Source: Plantago elongata (lineage: Eukaryota > Streptophyta > Magnoliopsida > Lamiales > Plantaginaceae). From it: a DNA stretch of 42,133 nt. The position numbers and the translations under genes were made by a program. Shown here piece by piece: positions 22,039 to 33,720 of this stretch (position 1 is the stretch's first letter; each line of letters opens with the position of its first letter). Where the stretch lies: NCBI GenBank assembly GCA_036897095.1, contig JAYMSP010000751.1, positions 1 through 42,133 of the forward strand, read 5' to 3'. Under the pieces are notes generated by a model. It had not been told where the DNA came from and did not search any database. It saw only the letters and a program-made list of their open reading frames with translations.

Positions 22039-25000
22039 ACCAAACGCTGTCGTCCTGCAACCAGCTGCGATGTGTCAAGCTGTCCGGTCCTGGTTTCGAT
22101 TCGTTGCTACCGAAGAAGAAGTTGGGACCTAAACGACGTCGTTTTGGATTGGCTGTCTCTGCTCAGCTCTCTGGCTCCTTGTCCATAAACATCGGATTGG
22201 ATTCTGAGGTTTTTCCGAGTTTTCTCTGTTTAATCCGTTTTTTTACATGATTGTGATTATATGATGAGTTTATTGTTTATGTAACGGTTTTTAATTAGTC
22301 GATTAGCTATTCCAATGGCGTTTGGTTTATCACCTTGCTGGAATTTAGTGATTTTGAGATGTAGCGGGTTGTAATTAGTCGATGAGCTAGCTATTCATAT
22401 GGATTTTCATTTAGCTTGCTGGAATTTAGTGATTTTGAGATGTCATGTAGTTAGTACTGACAGAGAAGGAAAAAGACTGCGATTATTGCTCAATTGGACT
22501 ATTGAGTTAGTTTGATGTCTAAATAGAAATGATTTGGATTAGGTACGTTTTTGAAAATTGGGAAATTAGTGTGTTTATACTCTTTTTTGAAATGGCTAAA
22601 GTGTGACTCGAACCCCACCTATTGGTTGGAGTTGAAGCTTTTAATCTTGTTATAAGTTTATTGTTTTCTTTGATGTAGTTGTCTTCAGTATTTTTTATAA
22701 GCTGAGTGGTGGGGACTTGTATGCACACATGAATACTTGCCACTTGAATGTATTTATCGTCAGTATTTTGGCCGACTGAATTTGGCACTTCTTTTTATAA
22801 TGAATTTCCTTCTTAAACTTGAAGAGTGCTTATTCAAATGATATGTCACATGTGCAATGGATTGGACCACTTCCTGGAGATATCGCAGAAGTGGAGGCTT
22901 ATTGTAGAATCTTCAGGGCAGCGGAACGGTTTCACAATTCGTTAATGGATGCACTATGCAATCCACTGACTGGAGAATGCACTGTTGAATATGACATGCC
23001 TATGGAGGATAAATCGATGTTGGAAGACAAAATAGTGTCGGTTCTTGGTTGTATGGTATGCCTCCTAAACAAGGGAAGGGAAGATGTTCTCTCAGGACGA
23101 GCATCCATGATTAGTTCATTTCGTGATGTTGATTGGCGTCTATTGGATCATAATCTCCCCCCACTAGCAAATTTTCGCACCGAGATGAAAAGTTATTGCG
23201 AAAGTTTGCATGTTGCCCTTGAGAATTATTTGATACCCGGTGATGACCGGAGTTTGAATGTTTGGAGAAAACTGCAGAGACTGAAAAATGCATGCTACGA
23301 TTCTGGATTTCCACGAGGGGATTCTCAGCCTTGTCCGACACTGTTTGCAAATTGGAGTCCTGTTTACTTGTCTGCCTCAAAAGATAAATTGCAAGTCGAA
23401 AATATGGAGGTTGCTTTTTGGAAGGGTAGCCAGGTGACAGAGGAAAGCTTGAAGTGGCTCCTGGAAAAAGGATTCAAAACAATTATAGACCTCAGAGCAG
23501 AGACAGTGAAGGACAATTTTTATCAAGTGGTTCTGGATGAAGCTATTTTGTCTGGGAATATCGAACTGATTAAGCTCCCAGTTGAAGCTGGTACTGCACC
23601 TTCAGTTGAGCAGGTTGCCCAATTTGCTGATTTGGTTTCAGATTCTGCCAAGCAGCCACTATATGTTCACAGTAAGGAAGGAAGACGAAGAGCCTCTGCT
23701 ATGATCTCCAGATGGAGGCAATATGTTGATCGTATAGCTTCTTCTAATCAGCGAGTCGGGAGCACTGACCCTGCTCGAGATACTCAGCAAGTTATAGATT
23801 CCAATTTATCTTCCAATTCAGAGAGCGAGTCATCTGATAAAGTAAATGGGTCATTTCAACAAGGATCTGATGGGTCCTTTAGTTCCCCAGCAGAAAGTGT
23901 ATCAATCAGTACTAAAGGTGCCCATAATGCTGCAGGAACAAATTTGCAGGCTGCTGATCTTGCTGGTGATTGTAAAACATCCCCAGCATACTTCAATGAA
24001 CATGTGAAACCATTAGAGTCTCAAATGCCTCCTTGTGGTGTTTTCTCCAGAAAAGAGATGTCGAGATTTTTTGGGGCTAGGAAGATTTCACCAGGAACGT
24101 ATTTCAGCTATGAACGCACTAGATTGGACAAGATGTCTGCTTTGACATATAAATACAATGGGACAGTGCTGAAGAAAGAAGCAGAAACTAAGCTAAACCT
24201 CTATGAAGAAGGAAATGCGGATGTGACAGTGGACAACATAAACTCATCTTCGGAGCCTGAAAGCAGTGGGCCATATAAAGATCTGACTGTTCCTTCCACT
24301 TCCACGGCTCGTATGGATAAATCCAGGAATGGTGTTGCATTTGATAAGAGTAAGGAAAATGGCTCAATAAACACGGGCAATGGCCGGACTACGAGTCTTA
24401 TATCATCTATAGTTACTAGAGAGCCTAGAACTGATGTTGAGAGCTATCTCTCCTCTGATGATGAAAAGTTGGAGGTGCTTGGAGAAAATATGTGCGCTTC
24501 TGCAACAGGTGTCGTGAGAGTACAGTCAAGAAAGAAAGCCGAGATGTTTTTAGTTCGTACAGATGGGTTTTCATGCACCAGAGAGAAGGTCACAGAATCT
24601 TCCCTAGCATTCACTCATCCTAGCACTCAGCAGCAGATGCTTTTATGGAAATCAGCACCTAAGACTGTTCTGTTATTGAAGAAGCTTGGCCTAGAACTCA
24701 TGGAAGAAGCTAAGGAGGTAATGTTGCCTAGATTTCTTTAGGCTAGTTCTGAGATAAACCATGTTACACAGCTTCCACGTTTCATGATTTTATGCATTTA
24801 CTGCTTAAAACAGAAAATAACGGTGATCTCTAATTGTTATGGCTCTGACATAAACCTTGATTATGCTGCTCTGTAAACATTACTCTCCAGAATGTGCCAA
24901 CTCTAGCCGTTGATTTCATAATATATGATCCACTTGAAGGTGTCTTTCCATATTAACGTATTTTAGTAATCCACCTAAAGGCGTGCTATTTATTTTCTCC

Positions 25001-26935
25001 AGGTTGCCTCTTTCTTATTTTACCAAGAGCAGATGAATATTCTTGTTGAGCCTGAGGTTCATGATGTTTTTGCTAGAATTCCTGGATTTGGGTTTGTTCA
25101 GACATTTTATAGTCAAGATACAAGGTGCTGAAGCCAGTATTCATAATTTCATATTTTCAGAGGAAGTTCTTACTCCAGTTTGTATGCTCATTTCTTTGTG
25201 TGTCCCTAGTGCAGTGACCTTCATGAAAGGGTTGATCTTGTAGCTTGCTTGGGTGGGGACGGGGTCATACTTCACGCATCAAATTTATTCAGAGGTGCCG
25301 TTCCACCTGTTGTGTCATTTAATCTTGGGTCCCTTGGTTTTCTTACTTCCCACACTGTACGTATCCTGATTCAATAGTTGAAATCAAACTTCCAAGAACA
25401 TTATTTACTTTCCCCCCCCCTCTCTTGACTCCTATAACTGGTATGTACAGTTTGATGATTACAAGAATGATCTGAGGCAAGTGATTCATGGGAACAACAC
25501 AACCGATGGGGTTTATATTACTCTGCGAATGCGCCTCCGATGTGAAATCTTCCGGAAAGGGAAACCAATGCCTGGAAAGTTATTTGATGTCCTCAATGAA
25601 GTTGTGGTTGATCGTGGTTCAAATCCATATCTATCGAAAATTGAATGCTACGAACATGATCGCCTGATAACCAAGGTACATGAGTTCATATAATAGTAGC
25701 AAATTTATGCCACTACTTTTGTGCTTTGTAGATTGACATTCTTAAACCATATTACTGTTAGCTTTCCCTATGAAGTTAACGCATGTTATTCACTAGGTAC
25801 AAGGTGATGGAGTTATTGTTGCAACACCCACTGGAAGTACAGCTTATTCAACTGCTGCAGGAGGTTCTATGGTGAGTTTTCAATTGCACGAATCTAACAA
25901 TGAAGTCTTCTTCTTGGGTTTCTTATCTTCTCATTGTCATGCTTTGCCATTCGTCAAAATTGAATTTTAAAAATAGAACTAAAGAAGGATGTTCCTTGTC
26001 CAGGTACATCCCAATGTTCCATGTATGCTCTTCACACCAATTTGCCCGCACTCTCTCTCATTCAGACCTGTCATACTTCCAGATTCCGCTCGACTGGAAA
26101 TGAAGGTATCATCTTCTGAGACCAATTAAAACATTGTTGTTATATATATTTTGAGTTGGGAAGAACTTCAAATTTGTTTAGCAAGATTTTGTATGCCTGT
26201 ATGGTTTATTAGAAGCATGTAATGTTTTCATGGTTATGCTGGAGAAAAGGAAGCAGCATTAACCAGCTATCTCAAGGTTAGAAAATAACACCTGTGACCA
26301 GTGTTTAATCTAACTGAGCTTCCCGTGGAAGCATTCCCATATATATAAGCACAAATTTTGGTTTTTCTGGTACATCCACACTTAATAATCTGGTACCGTA
26401 ACTAATTGTTTTCTCCTTTTCTTTATTGTAATGTCAATTTCATGAGAGGTCTAAGGTGGTGTTTGTCTACCCATGATACACTTTTTTGGCAATTCTTCAA
26501 TACATATGTAAGGGTAAGACATTAATTTCAGACGTTTTATGTAATTAGACTGGATCGTAACATGTTGAACACCCTAGGTAAGTAAATTATGTAGCCTGGA
26601 TAACCCGAGTATCAAGCTACAGCAGTGTTAAGACTACACCCTAATTTCATTTATTTTAGTGACTCAATTTAACTCGGGATGTTTAGTATGCAAATTAAGT
26701 GCTTGTCTTTTCCCTTCTTACTTTGAACCAGATTCCAGAAGATGCGCGAAGCAATGCTTGGGTCTCATTTGATGGGAAGAGAAGACAACAACTTTCAAGA
26801 GGAGACTCAATTAGAATTTCCATGAGCCAACATCCGCTCCCAACCATTAACAAGTGCGACCAAACAGGTGACTGGTTTAGAAGTTTGATTCGTTGCTTAA
26901 ACTGGAACGAAAGACTAGATCAGAAAGCCCTTTGA
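21999..26935 (+). CDS. NADK2: NAD kinase 2, chloroplastic
   Basis: Eight exons: 21999-22208, 22825-24717, 25003-25124, 25215-25356, 25451-25675, 25797-25871, 26004-26105 and 26732-26935. Borders are GT/AG and phases agree, giving 990 aa, close to Arabidopsis NADK2. It phosphorylates NAD+ to NADP+ with ATP in the plastid stroma, supplying the photosynthetic electron acceptor. The N-terminus (about 60 aa, with [21 protein letters not shown]) looks like a transit peptide. Next come [20 protein letters not shown], a phosphatase-like fold with a degenerate loop HSKEGRRR at 352-359 (serine where active phosphatases have cysteine), and a serine-rich linker of about 200 aa. The kinase domain (about 690-990) has the GGDG motif at 755-758, NE at 838-839, the [13 protein letters not shown] loop and the ending [16 protein letters not shown]. 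Calmodulin binding has been reported for the Arabidopsis protein; I did not map a site here. An alternative start at M13 is possible. Confidence 0.97.
22590..22680 (-). mobile_element. tRNA-derived SINE-like fragment in NADK2 intron 1
   Basis: On the minus strand the sequence AAAAGCTTCAACTCC, then AATAGGTGGGGTTCGAGTC, then a TTCAAAAAAG tail matches the layout of the fragment at 10478-10569 (CGCTTCAACTAATAGGTTGA, GGGTTCGAT, A run). It is a SINE head remnant, not a tRNA gene. Confidence 0.4.
26451..26578. mobile_element. Possible small MITE in NADK2 intron 7
   Basis: The left end AAGGTGGTGTTTGTCTACCC and the reverse complement of the right end CTAGGGTGTTCAACATG share a GGGTGTT-type start, as in hAT MITEs. 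No target duplication was found, so this is weak. Confidence 0.25.
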
Positions 26936-27847
26936 GGGTCATATAGTATACTTACGATTTTTCTGCTCATGTATATACTACTGTACAGTACAGCTTATAG
27001 CTCAAAGGTATACTTGTACTATAGATTGCTTGCTCAGCCCAGAAAGAGCACTGTAAATGGCTACAATTGAGCCCATTTGTACATTATCACATGGCTTCTA
27101 TTGTGTGAAGATGTACCACATTCTTATATTTGAAACACAATAATTCATCTTCAATATGTTCCTGATTCACAAGAGGTATGTCCTCTTTCCTACCTAGTTT
27201 CTTATCATTATGCTTTACTGGTCAGGAAATGTTGCATGAAAACCACCAACATTCAAAATTTCTTGACCAATTCCCTAGCATTTCTATGAATGATAGATTG
27301 GTGGCTGTTTGGCTTCGGGTTATCTAAGGACCGGTTAAGGTGTTTGTTTTTGGTAGAGTTCTAGTGTTTATCGCTAGTTGATGTGAAACCAAATACCAGT
27401 CCAAATTAACTAAGCAAAATGAACAGCTAGTTTGTACCCAAACTGCCCCTTAAGCACTGGAGGATTAGTGGTAAATGGGGCGGATCCTCTGTGATCCATT
27501 TCTTAATATGTTATGATGTCGGGGTATCTAGTAGGGTAGATCCATAATGAGTCGTAAGGAGCGGTAGTGAAAATCGCAAACATACTAACATAACAAATTG
27601 GAAGGAATGTAATATAAGAAACATCTTCATTACTAAATTAACACATCACCAGTACAGGACATTACAACACTTGGTGACAAATATTAACACATGTACCCTT
27701 AGGTTACCTGTACTGGTGGTGACCAAACATTGTCACCTATTTTTAGGTCCAATCTTGCATGGAAAAAAGAAAAGCAAACATAATTGAGAAAGAACACCTA
27801 TCACCTTTCAACATATGTGAGTCTGCAAATTTACCAGTCTCAACTCC
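26936..27847. other. Convergent 3' ends of NADK2 and ACO-A
   Basis: The NADK2 3'UTR runs from 26936 to roughly 27150 and the minus-strand ACO 3'UTR ends around 27590-27847. Between them, 27299-27451 has inverted-looking ends (GGTGGCTGTTTGG and, reverse complemented, GGGGCAGTTTGGG) of a hAT-type MITE, without a clear target duplication. Confidence 0.4.
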
Positions 27848-29300
27848 TTACATTGCCTTGACAACAACTGCTTGGAACCTAGGTTCTTTAGGCAAGAACT
27901 TTTGCTCTGCATAAACAGACATGTAGTCCCCAAACATGAACTTAGGGTACTTAGCCACATCCTCCTCCTCTTCCACCTTCTTTGCCGCAAGCAATTCGCG
28001 TGCCGGCTCTATGGTAGCCTTGTACGATGGATTGTAGAAAGATGCAATCGACCTCCTGGTCCCTTCAGGCACTGCCAGGACACGGTGCCAGGCGCTCTTA
28101 TACCTCCCGTTGCTCAACACCTCAATCTGATCACCAGTGTTGATAACTATCGCGTTCTTGACAGGTTGCACGTCGATCCACACTCCATCTTTCAAGACTT
28201 GAAGGCCACCAACCTCATCGTCTTGGAAGAGGAGGATTACGCCCCCGGCATCAGTGTGGGCACGGAGGCCGTTGACCTTGTCAGGATGGGCACAAGGTGG
28301 GTAGTGGCTCACCTTGGTGCCGAAGAAGGCTGAGTTGGCAGACTCATCTCCGGCGTTAAAGGCCTTGTTGATGTAACCTATTTGGAGCCCTAAGTTTTCA
28401 TCCATTGCTTCCATCACTCTCATTGCTAGTTTCTTCAGTTCAACTCTGTATTCCTTCATTGTTTCCCTGTTGTGAGAAACTCATGGTCAGAACAGTCATT
28501 TTCACATGGTGTATAGATTCATGTAAGCATGTTATAATAAAGCAATATGTTGAGTAGCTTTGTAAAAGCACATGTTGTTGTAGTTTAAGAGTGCATGCAT
28601 GTTGTGTGAACTGACTTTAAGTCAACAGATGTATATGATCAGAAAACATTATTTTAACTGTGAACATGTCATAATGTGGAAAAGTTCTTTGCTGCTCCTA
28701 ATACACAGGCATCTAGCAAACATAATATATGGCCTTATAGTTACTGAAACATAATTTTCACAAAACACAGCTGAGATCTTTCAAGTCCTGGAGAAATCGA
28801 AAACAACATACAATCCAGAAGGCGTTAAACGTAAGGATTTTTGCACTTACTTGAAGTCAGAGGTTTCTGTAGGCCACTCATTGTCATTTTCATCTGAGAG
28901 GAGGAAAACATCTTCCCAGTCAGCATCCTCCATCTTCTCATCACTCTTCTTCTCCAACAACTCATTCAACATTTTCACCGGTTTCGAGTTCTTGAAATTA
29001 GGCTCCCTTTCCTTCCTGTAGCATTGAGATGCCACCTTCTTCACCCTCTCCAGCAGCTTCTCTGGAATCCCATGATTGATCAACTATACAAAACACAAAC
29101 CAAACAATTAGTAACATGTTCATCGACTCAACAACTAACAAGAACCAACTTTTTACTACTAAAAATGAAATCTTTTAGCAAGTCATCAGACACATTACCT
29201 CAAAGAATCCCCATTCTTCACAGCCACTGGCAATCTGAGCCAGAGTCTTGGCTCTTTCCTCTCCATCAATCTTGGAAAAATCGATGACCGGAATCGCCAT
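27848..29300 (-). CDS. ACO5-like: 1-aminocyclopropane-1-carboxylate oxidase (ACO5-type), copy A
   Basis: Three exons on the minus strand (29300-29199, 29083-28851, 28466-27848) give 317 aa, the normal ACO length. ACC oxidase is a non-haem iron, ascorbate-dependent enzyme that converts ACC to ethylene, the last step of ethylene synthesis. It begins [20 protein letters not shown] and has EEWGFFELINHGI. The iron ligands are H182 and D184 (RAHTDAGG) and H239 (WHRV). The RXS co-substrate motif is RRS at 249-251. FGTK with K163 and the C-terminal KEPRFQA segment, typical of true ACOs, are present. RRS in place of RMS, together with DWEDVF and [18 protein letters not shown], points to the ACO5 (At1g77330) subgroup rather than ripening-type ACO1/2. 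This is a family-level assignment from memory. An acidic insert ([13 protein letters not shown]) sits near the C-terminus. It is about 90% identical to copy B by eye. Confidence 0.95.
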
Positions 29301-29410
29301 TGAACAAACAACAAAGGATAAAGCAATGAACTTGGAGTAAATAAGATGGAGTTGTAATTTAGTGAAGTTGCTTGATCTGTGTTAATGAGGAAAGGTGATG
29401 GCTTTAGGCC

Positions 29411-29420
29411 TATATATATA
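29411..29420 (-). promoter_or_regulatory. TATA box of ACO copy A
   Basis: TATATATATA on the minus strand about 110 bp before the start codon, followed by GGCCTAAAGCC and ACCTTTCCTCA, which also occur in the copy B promoter. Confidence 0.6.
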
Positions 29421-29479
29421 GCAAGGCCATGTTTTCTCCAGGCACTTCGGATATTTGTCAACTCTCTTCATTAATTAAC

Positions 29480-32203
29480 TATCTATTAATCAATTCACTA
29501 ATCCATGATGACTTCACATAATAAGTATTATAATAAGATACTTACAACTAGCCAACTAACCATTAGAGTGATGCAAAGGAAGGCTAAAGAATGTCAAAAG
29601 CTCAGAAAAGGTCAATGATCTAAATGTATCATTGAGTACATATTAATTTCATATCATATCCTCTTCAATACAAGCATTCTCCTCACCTCACCTCACCTCT
29701 CTTGAGAACCTTCCATACAACCATATCGTTCATCCCGCTCAAAATGAACTTTTCATTTTCCATTTTAATCCTTAGCTATGGTACTTAATTTAGTCTCGAG
29801 CACCGATTATAAGCACACAACCAGAAACAAGGTAATTTTGATGACCACGAATTACCCTTGATTACCGTCGGAACCAAAAACAATCTTAGCCTATTTTTGA
29901 TAAATTGGTTGGAAGAGAGATATGTACTATAAATGTATGTTATACACAATCTTTGTACAAGTTAAGAAAAACACATGAGACTGTTAATGGAAGGCACATG
30001 AGATTTGTCGGGATGATTTCTCCCTTTAGATGCACGTACATTACTATTTGCCGACTAGAACGATTGGTTGCTTTTGCTAGTTGACTTATTTCACGTTTTC
30101 ATCATTAAAAATATCACTTAATTTTCTTCATTTGACTTTTAATATTACATGACATACATTGCTTTTAACATGACTCTCTCCGTATTCCAAAACAATTAAC
30201 ATTTTACTTTTAAACACAAAATTTAATGAGTACACAAAATTTAATGAGTAGTATAAATGAACAAATGCACATGAATGTAAATGGATTTAAAATGTTATCA
30301 AAAATAAAAATTCAAATATATATACTGATACATCTATAAAAGAAATATCAGAGTTTATTTTGAGACGGAGGGAGTATCATTTGAATGTATATCATATTTA
30401 TGCACTATGGGATTACCATTTTAAACATCATGCAAGTGATTTTAAACATTATGGCCCCTTTTGTTATATTGCTGGAGCGGTCATCTCCCCATTCAAATCG
30501 AACATCTTGTACATAAAAAATTTAATTTCAATTGAAAAAGGTAACTCAAATTCTATATCAATCAGTCCCTATATTACGAGAGTTGATGTAAAATGCTGCT
30601 CTAAATAGATTTAAAAGAATTACTATATAACTCAAACCTTACGTTTAAGTGATTTTAACTCAATTTTCTGACTCTCAATTCTATACCGAACCGATTTTGA
30701 AAGCGCCCATACTGATTATCCGGCACTGATTGAGGGTTAAGACGATTTAAGAAGGTGAGACTGTTCAATGATCGAGCCAATGGTCAAAATGTCAATTTGA
30801 TTAAATTATTTTACATGCGTTAGAGCCACACACATATATAATTAACGATATTGTGAGAAAATACTAGTATTAATGATGTGTAGAAATCGTGAAGTTGTCA
30901 GAATATTGAGGATCATATTTAGCTGGTACAGGTAGTACTGATGCCATGATTAACAACATGGAACATTTTCTTATCTTAATGATTGGGTTATTACTATATT
31001 TTAAATTATAATATTACTATTGTTGTGACCATGATTGAAATTTGATTATTGTACTGGCCTGGTACTGCAAGTCCAGATTATACATGCAGGTACAATCATT
31101 TTTTCCATGTTCACAACTTCAACCACTCGGTCAAATGAGAGGTGACTTTTTTCTCTTCCAATAATGAAGTAGCCTTCGTCTCACCTTCCGGCTGGATCGG
31201 ACATAAGTATTAAAAGAAAAGTCAATAAAGTGAGAGAGAAGGTGATAAAGTATGAACAATGTTGATAAAATAAAAAAATGAATTAATAAAATAGGATAAA
31301 TAATAAATAAAGTAGAAAATATTATATATAATATAAGAGAGAGATTTTCAATTTAAGTGATGGAGAAATGAAGTTTGTACAAATTAAAATAGAATGCAAG
31401 AAGATAAAGTTAGCCCGAGTATAATTTAAAGTGTCAATTTTGATATATATTGGGGATTTTAGTGATATGTTTTGGTCTGGGCGTTGTTGCTCCATTTGAA
31501 TTGTGCATGTATTTGAAAGTTTAATGTGAATTTCTCAAATTTGTGTATCATGTACATAACAAATTTAATGGTGTAGAGTTGGCCCGTCTAAGTTTACACT
31601 CTATTTCACGGTTTTAACCTATGTTGAGTGGTTAACTTCACCAAAACTATAGCTCTAAACTAAATTTTAAAATGATCACTAAAATTACAGAAGAGAGACT
31701 AAACAAAACTAAAACCAAACCTCAACTAACTTAATCTATATATCATGATAAGAAATGATATACTTGATTCGAACTTAACGATGAACTATTGATTATATCG
31801 ATATAACTAATTTATACTCGTACAACGCAGTTTGAATCCAACATCATAACTTGAGCAATCTATGTGCTATACCGTGTAGAAAGACTTGTAATTGCACTTA
31901 ACAATCACTAGTACTACCTTATGTTTAGGCTAGTTCCATTGCTTAAGGACTCATAAATGTGACATGTACAGTAATTAAAGCCCCTCAAGGTAAGGTAGAT
32001 GAGCTTTTGGTTGGCGTGATAACATGTTGTTTTGTTCCTCGCCAAAACCAAAGAATTAGCTAGCTTCAGACACCTTGCACAACATTTATGGATCGAAGAT
32101 GAAGTACTATTACACTGTATTTCAATTTTAAAGTACCCCAACCACATCATATTTCTCTAGCTAGCACGTAAAAAGTGCCCTTCACGCAGTGAGTGACAGA
32201 TGC
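29480..32203. other. Gene-poor spacer, left part
   Basis: No gene supported. It contains a CTCACCTCACCTCACCTCTC pentanucleotide run near 29683-29702 and a Stowaway-like MITE (30174-30376). The remaining AT-rich DNA, including open frames at 30360-30608 and 31914-32150, has no recognisable content. Confidence 0.5.
30174..30376. mobile_element. Stowaway-like MITE
   Basis: The left end reads CTCTCTCCGTATTCCAAAAC and the reverse complement of the right end reads TACTCCCTCCGTCTCAAAAT, the classic Stowaway terminus. About 200 bp, AT-rich, with an internal tandem duplication of ACACAAAATTTAATGAGTA at about 30215-30250. Non-coding. Confidence 0.8.
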
Positions 32204-32815
32204 ATGAGGCTGGTTATTTTCAATTTAAATTTATTAAACTGAACTAAATTAAATTGAACTAAAGTAAAATATAATTACAGATAAATTACATATATAAACC
32301 ACTTAATGACAACTATTACATATAAAGATGGCTCTCTAAAACAATTACATATAAGTCCATTCTAATTTTCTAGTCTTAAATTCACTATAGCTAAACAAAA
32401 CTACATCTCATTTCATTTTCGTAAGTTGTGGATTTAAAAAACAAGCTCAACTGGATTTGATAATTATTTTGAAATCCGGCTATAATAATGTACTCCAAAT
32501 AGGGCGCTAAATTGAATTACATAACTAATTTGAAATTCATAGGCATTAAACTAACTTATGAAAACCTGAAACTGCCTTGACTAGATCCTGAAACTAACAT
32601 ACTATTTTCATAGACACAAAAACTAGTTTCAGAACCACAAAACCTAGTTTCATGTTCACAAAAGTTAGTTTCAGAACCACTAAAGTTAGTTTCAAGTTCA
32701 CTAAACTTGAATTAAGTGACTATCGAGCCTCGCACAAATTCTAAAACTTAGGGGAAAATGGTAAACACAAAAATCAACTAAATTTGATTACTCCCTCCGG
32801 GAGCTATGATCTTAA

Positions 32816-32852
32816 TTAGGGTTTAGGGTTTAGGACAGGTCCTAAACCCTAA
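32816..32852. repeat. Telomere-motif palindrome
   Basis: TTAGGGTTTAGGAC (32823-32836) and its exact reverse complement GTCCTAAACCCTAA (32839-32852) are separated by AG, with one more TTAGGG unit on the left. It sits inside the 2.27-kb element between the left motif cluster and the tandem array. Confidence 0.85.
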
Positions 32853-32918
32853 TCCATAATTAAACAGTTGTCGAGCCTACAATGTAAGTGCTAGTATGTT
32901 AGTTTAAGTATAAATATT

Positions 32919-33720
32919 ATTAGTTTCAGGTTCACTCAAGTAATTTTAAAAAATCATAAGTTAGTTTCATGTTCATTAATTTTAGTTTTATGTTCGATAA
33001 AGTTAGTTTAAGGTTCATTAAGCTAGTTTCAGGAACTTAGAGTTAATTTCATATTCATTAATGTTAGTTTAACACTAAAAATGCTTGTTTCAGGTTCCTT
33101 CACACAATAAATAATAGTTTAATTAGTTTCATGTAAATTGAAGTTAGTTTCAGGTGTCTTTATACTAGTTTCAAGACTTTTTATATTAGTTTCAGTATAG
33201 ATAGTATTAGTTTCAGGTTCACTCAAGTAATTTAAAAAACTCAGAAGTTAGTTTCATGTTCATCAATTTTAGTTTTTTGTTCGATAAAGTTAGTTTCAAA
33301 AATTTAGAGTTAGTTTCATATTCATTAGTGTTAGTTTCAGCAACTAAAAATGTTTGTTTCAGGTTCCATCACACAACAAATATTAGTTTAATTAGTTTCA
33401 TGTGAATTGAAATTAGTTTCAACAGTATAAATAGTATTAGTTTCGGGTTCACTCAAGTAGTTAAAAAAACTCAGAAGTTAGTTTCATGTTCATCAATTTT
33501 AGTTTTATGTTCGATAAAGTTAGTTTCAGGTTCATTAAGCTAGTTTTAATCACTCATAGTTAGTTTAATATTCATTAATGTTAGTTTCAGGAACTAAAAA
33601 TTGTTGGTTTCAGGTTTCATCACATAACAAATATTAGTTTAATTAGTTTCATGTGAATTGAAGTTAGTTTCAGGTGACTTTATACTGGTTTCAAGATTTC
33701 TTATTTTAGTTTCAGAACCA
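32919..33720 (+). repeat. Three-copy higher-order tandem repeat, about 285 bp
   Basis: Units start with ATTAGTTTC(A/G)GGTTCACTC at 32919, 33206 and 33436 and run to about 33720. The first and third units are about 285 bp; the second is 230 bp, having lost internal pieces. Each unit repeats the same order of smaller motifs: AGTTTCATGTTCATCAATTT, TGTTCGATAAAGTTAG, TCATATTCATTA(A/G)TGTTAG, CAGGTTCCATCACACAA, AATTAGTTTCATGTGAATTG. Confidence 0.8.

Noticed and set aside
27872..28333. 153-codon plus-strand frame
   Set aside because: Antisense shadow of exon 3 of ACO copy A; the same kind of shadow occurs over copy B.
32761..32880. Possible interstitial telomere or chromosome-fusion scar
   Set aside because: Only three TTTAGGG-like units are present, arranged as a short palindrome within a transposon. 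That is too little to argue for a fused chromosome end.
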